Positions 63,361-64,000 of a stretch of 64,000 nt of DNA are shown one piece after another. How positions within the stretch are numbered: the stretch's first letter is position 1; each line of letters opens with the position of its first letter. The stretch spans positions 992,001-1,056,000 of the forward strand of contig NZ_CP038020.1 of assembly GCF_010120595.1 (NCBI RefSeq). The letters are read 5' to 3'. The notes under the pieces are model-generated. The model made no database searches. It was not told the origin of the DNA and saw only the letters and a list, made by a program, of their open reading frames with translations. The translations under genes and the position numbers were made by a program. The DNA comes from Streptococcus thermophilus (GTDB lineage Bacteria > Bacillota > Bacilli > Lactobacillales > Streptococcaceae).

Positions 63361-64000
63361 AGAAGAATTTAATACACATGCTCAACAGGTTTCTGAGCGT
63401 TCTTTTATGCAAACTGAAGAAATGGCTAAGCTTCTTGAGAAACGTGGATTTAGCATTAGCTATGTTGCCTGGAAAGAAGGTAACCAAATAGAAGTTTCAG
63501 CGATTGTCTATAGTATGCCTATGACCGGTGGGCTTCGTATGGAGGTGAATTGTGGACCAATTCACTCAAGTGTGGCTCATCTAAGTGACTTTTACCAATG
63601 TTTGAAGGACTATGCTAAGGCAAATGGTGCTCTTGAACTGGTAATCAAACCTTATGATACTTATCAAATCTTTGATAGTAATGGTGAACCAATAAGTAGT
63701 GAGCAGAAGCAATTGATTAGTCAATTGACTGACCTAGGTTATAGTTTTGATGGTTTGCAGACAGGGTATCCTGGTGGTGAGCCCGATTGGCACTATGTTA
63801 AAGAATTGTCTGGGATTGAAGAAAAAGATCTCATCAAATCATTCAGTAAAAAAGGGAAACCTCTTGTAAAAAAAGCCAAAACATTCGGTATTAAACTGAA
63901 GAAATTGAAACGCGATGAGTTATCTATTTTTAAAGAAATCACTTCAGCGACCTCTGATCGTCGTGAGTATAGTGACAAATCTTTAGATTATTATCAAGAT
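63338..64000 (+). CDS. MurM/FemAB-like peptidoglycan branching enzyme (partial)
   Basis: The first 221 codons; the gene runs past the window. MSFIQVTKEEFNTHAQQVSERSFMQTEEMAKLLEKRG is the N-terminus of FemX/MurM-type aminoacyltransferases, which use charged tRNA to add residues to the stem-peptide lysine of lipid II. GGLRMEVNCGPIH and FDGLQTGYPGGEPDW, followed by a coiled stretch rich in KKGKPLVKKAKTFG, match the fold. AGGAAGG precedes ATG 63338. It overlaps the end of the VTT gene by 23 bases. Confidence 0.85.
   Translation, partial: MSFIQVTKEEFNTHAQQVSERSFMQTEEMAKLLEKRGFSISYVAWKEGNQIEVSAIVYSMPMTGGLRMEVNCGPIHSSVAHLSDFYQCLKDYAKANGALELVIKPYDTYQIFDSNGEPISSEQKQLISQLTDLGYSFDGLQTGYPGGEPDWHYVKELSGIEEKDLIKSFSKKGKPLVKKAKTFGIKLKKLKRDELSIFKEITSATSDRREYSDKSLDYYQD

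Overview
The window looks like chromosome from a low-GC streptococcus of the salivarius group, most probably Streptococcus thermophilus. The grounds are a YSIRK-type LPXTG surface protein, a complete mevalonate pathway, macP, a T-box thrS, DUF1912/DUF2969/DUF3114 proteins, a tmRNA with tag AKNTNSYAVAA, and an unusually high load of recently broken genes (at least eight in 64 kb). That level of decay is typical of the dairy-adapted species. The species call is inference; no rRNA is present.

Layout. 1-4 kb: a cell-wall adhesin with PETV and MucBP/Mub-like repeats, then a decayed tyrosine-recombinase remnant. 4.2-7.7 kb: a heterodimeric ABC exporter with one degenerate ATP site. 7.8-9.7 kb: queA, divergent from nagB, whose promoter carries an apparent NagR/DasR-type operator and a cre-like site. 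9.9-15 kb: an accessory island with a ComD/AgrC-like histidine kinase and LytTR regulator, divergent from a 20-codon peptide gene, a microcin C MccB-like adenylating enzyme (frameshifted here) and a two-gene ABC transporter. 15-24 kb: trhO, an XRE regulator with a membrane partner, a nucleoside phosphorylase, a VIT-family metal transporter under FUR-type boxes, rsuA, an M20 amidohydrolase, a deleted ald, an RclA-like flavoprotein and a lone nucleotidyltransferase. 24.8-28.7 kb: the mvk-mvaD-pmk-fni operon. 28.7-32 kb: glmU behind a structured leader, nudF, macP and mtnN. 32-34 kb: a wrecked pilin-like adhesin. 33.9-36.2 kb: two glycolipid glycosyltransferases. 36.3-38.9 kb: a threonine T-box, a small MazG-like gene and thrS. 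38.9-42.4 kb: broken hydrolase, PspC and DUF1836 genes around intact DUF3114 and trhA genes. 42.5-45 kb: mvaA and mvaS on the minus strand. 45.3-52 kb: thyA, folA, clpX, engB, mmuP-mmuM and small genes. 52-58 kb: plsY, parE, parC. 58-64 kb: ilvE, tRNA-Tyr, tRNA-Gln, rpsA, tRNA-Arg, ssrA, a DUF3862 lipoprotein, a VTT-type membrane protein and the start of a MurM/FemAB-like gene.

How the genes work together. The two mevalonate loci give the full route from acetoacetyl-CoA to isopentenyl and dimethylallyl diphosphate. nagB, glmU, macP and the MurM-like gene feed wall synthesis. mmuP-mmuM import S-methylmethionine and make methionine from it, and mtnN recycles SAM by-products. The most unusual unit is the 9.9-15 kb cluster. 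It has the parts of a peptide-nucleotide (microcin C-like) system with its own two-component control and exporter, but its peptide lacks the C-terminal Asn used by known MccB enzymes and its synthetase is interrupted by a one-base deletion.
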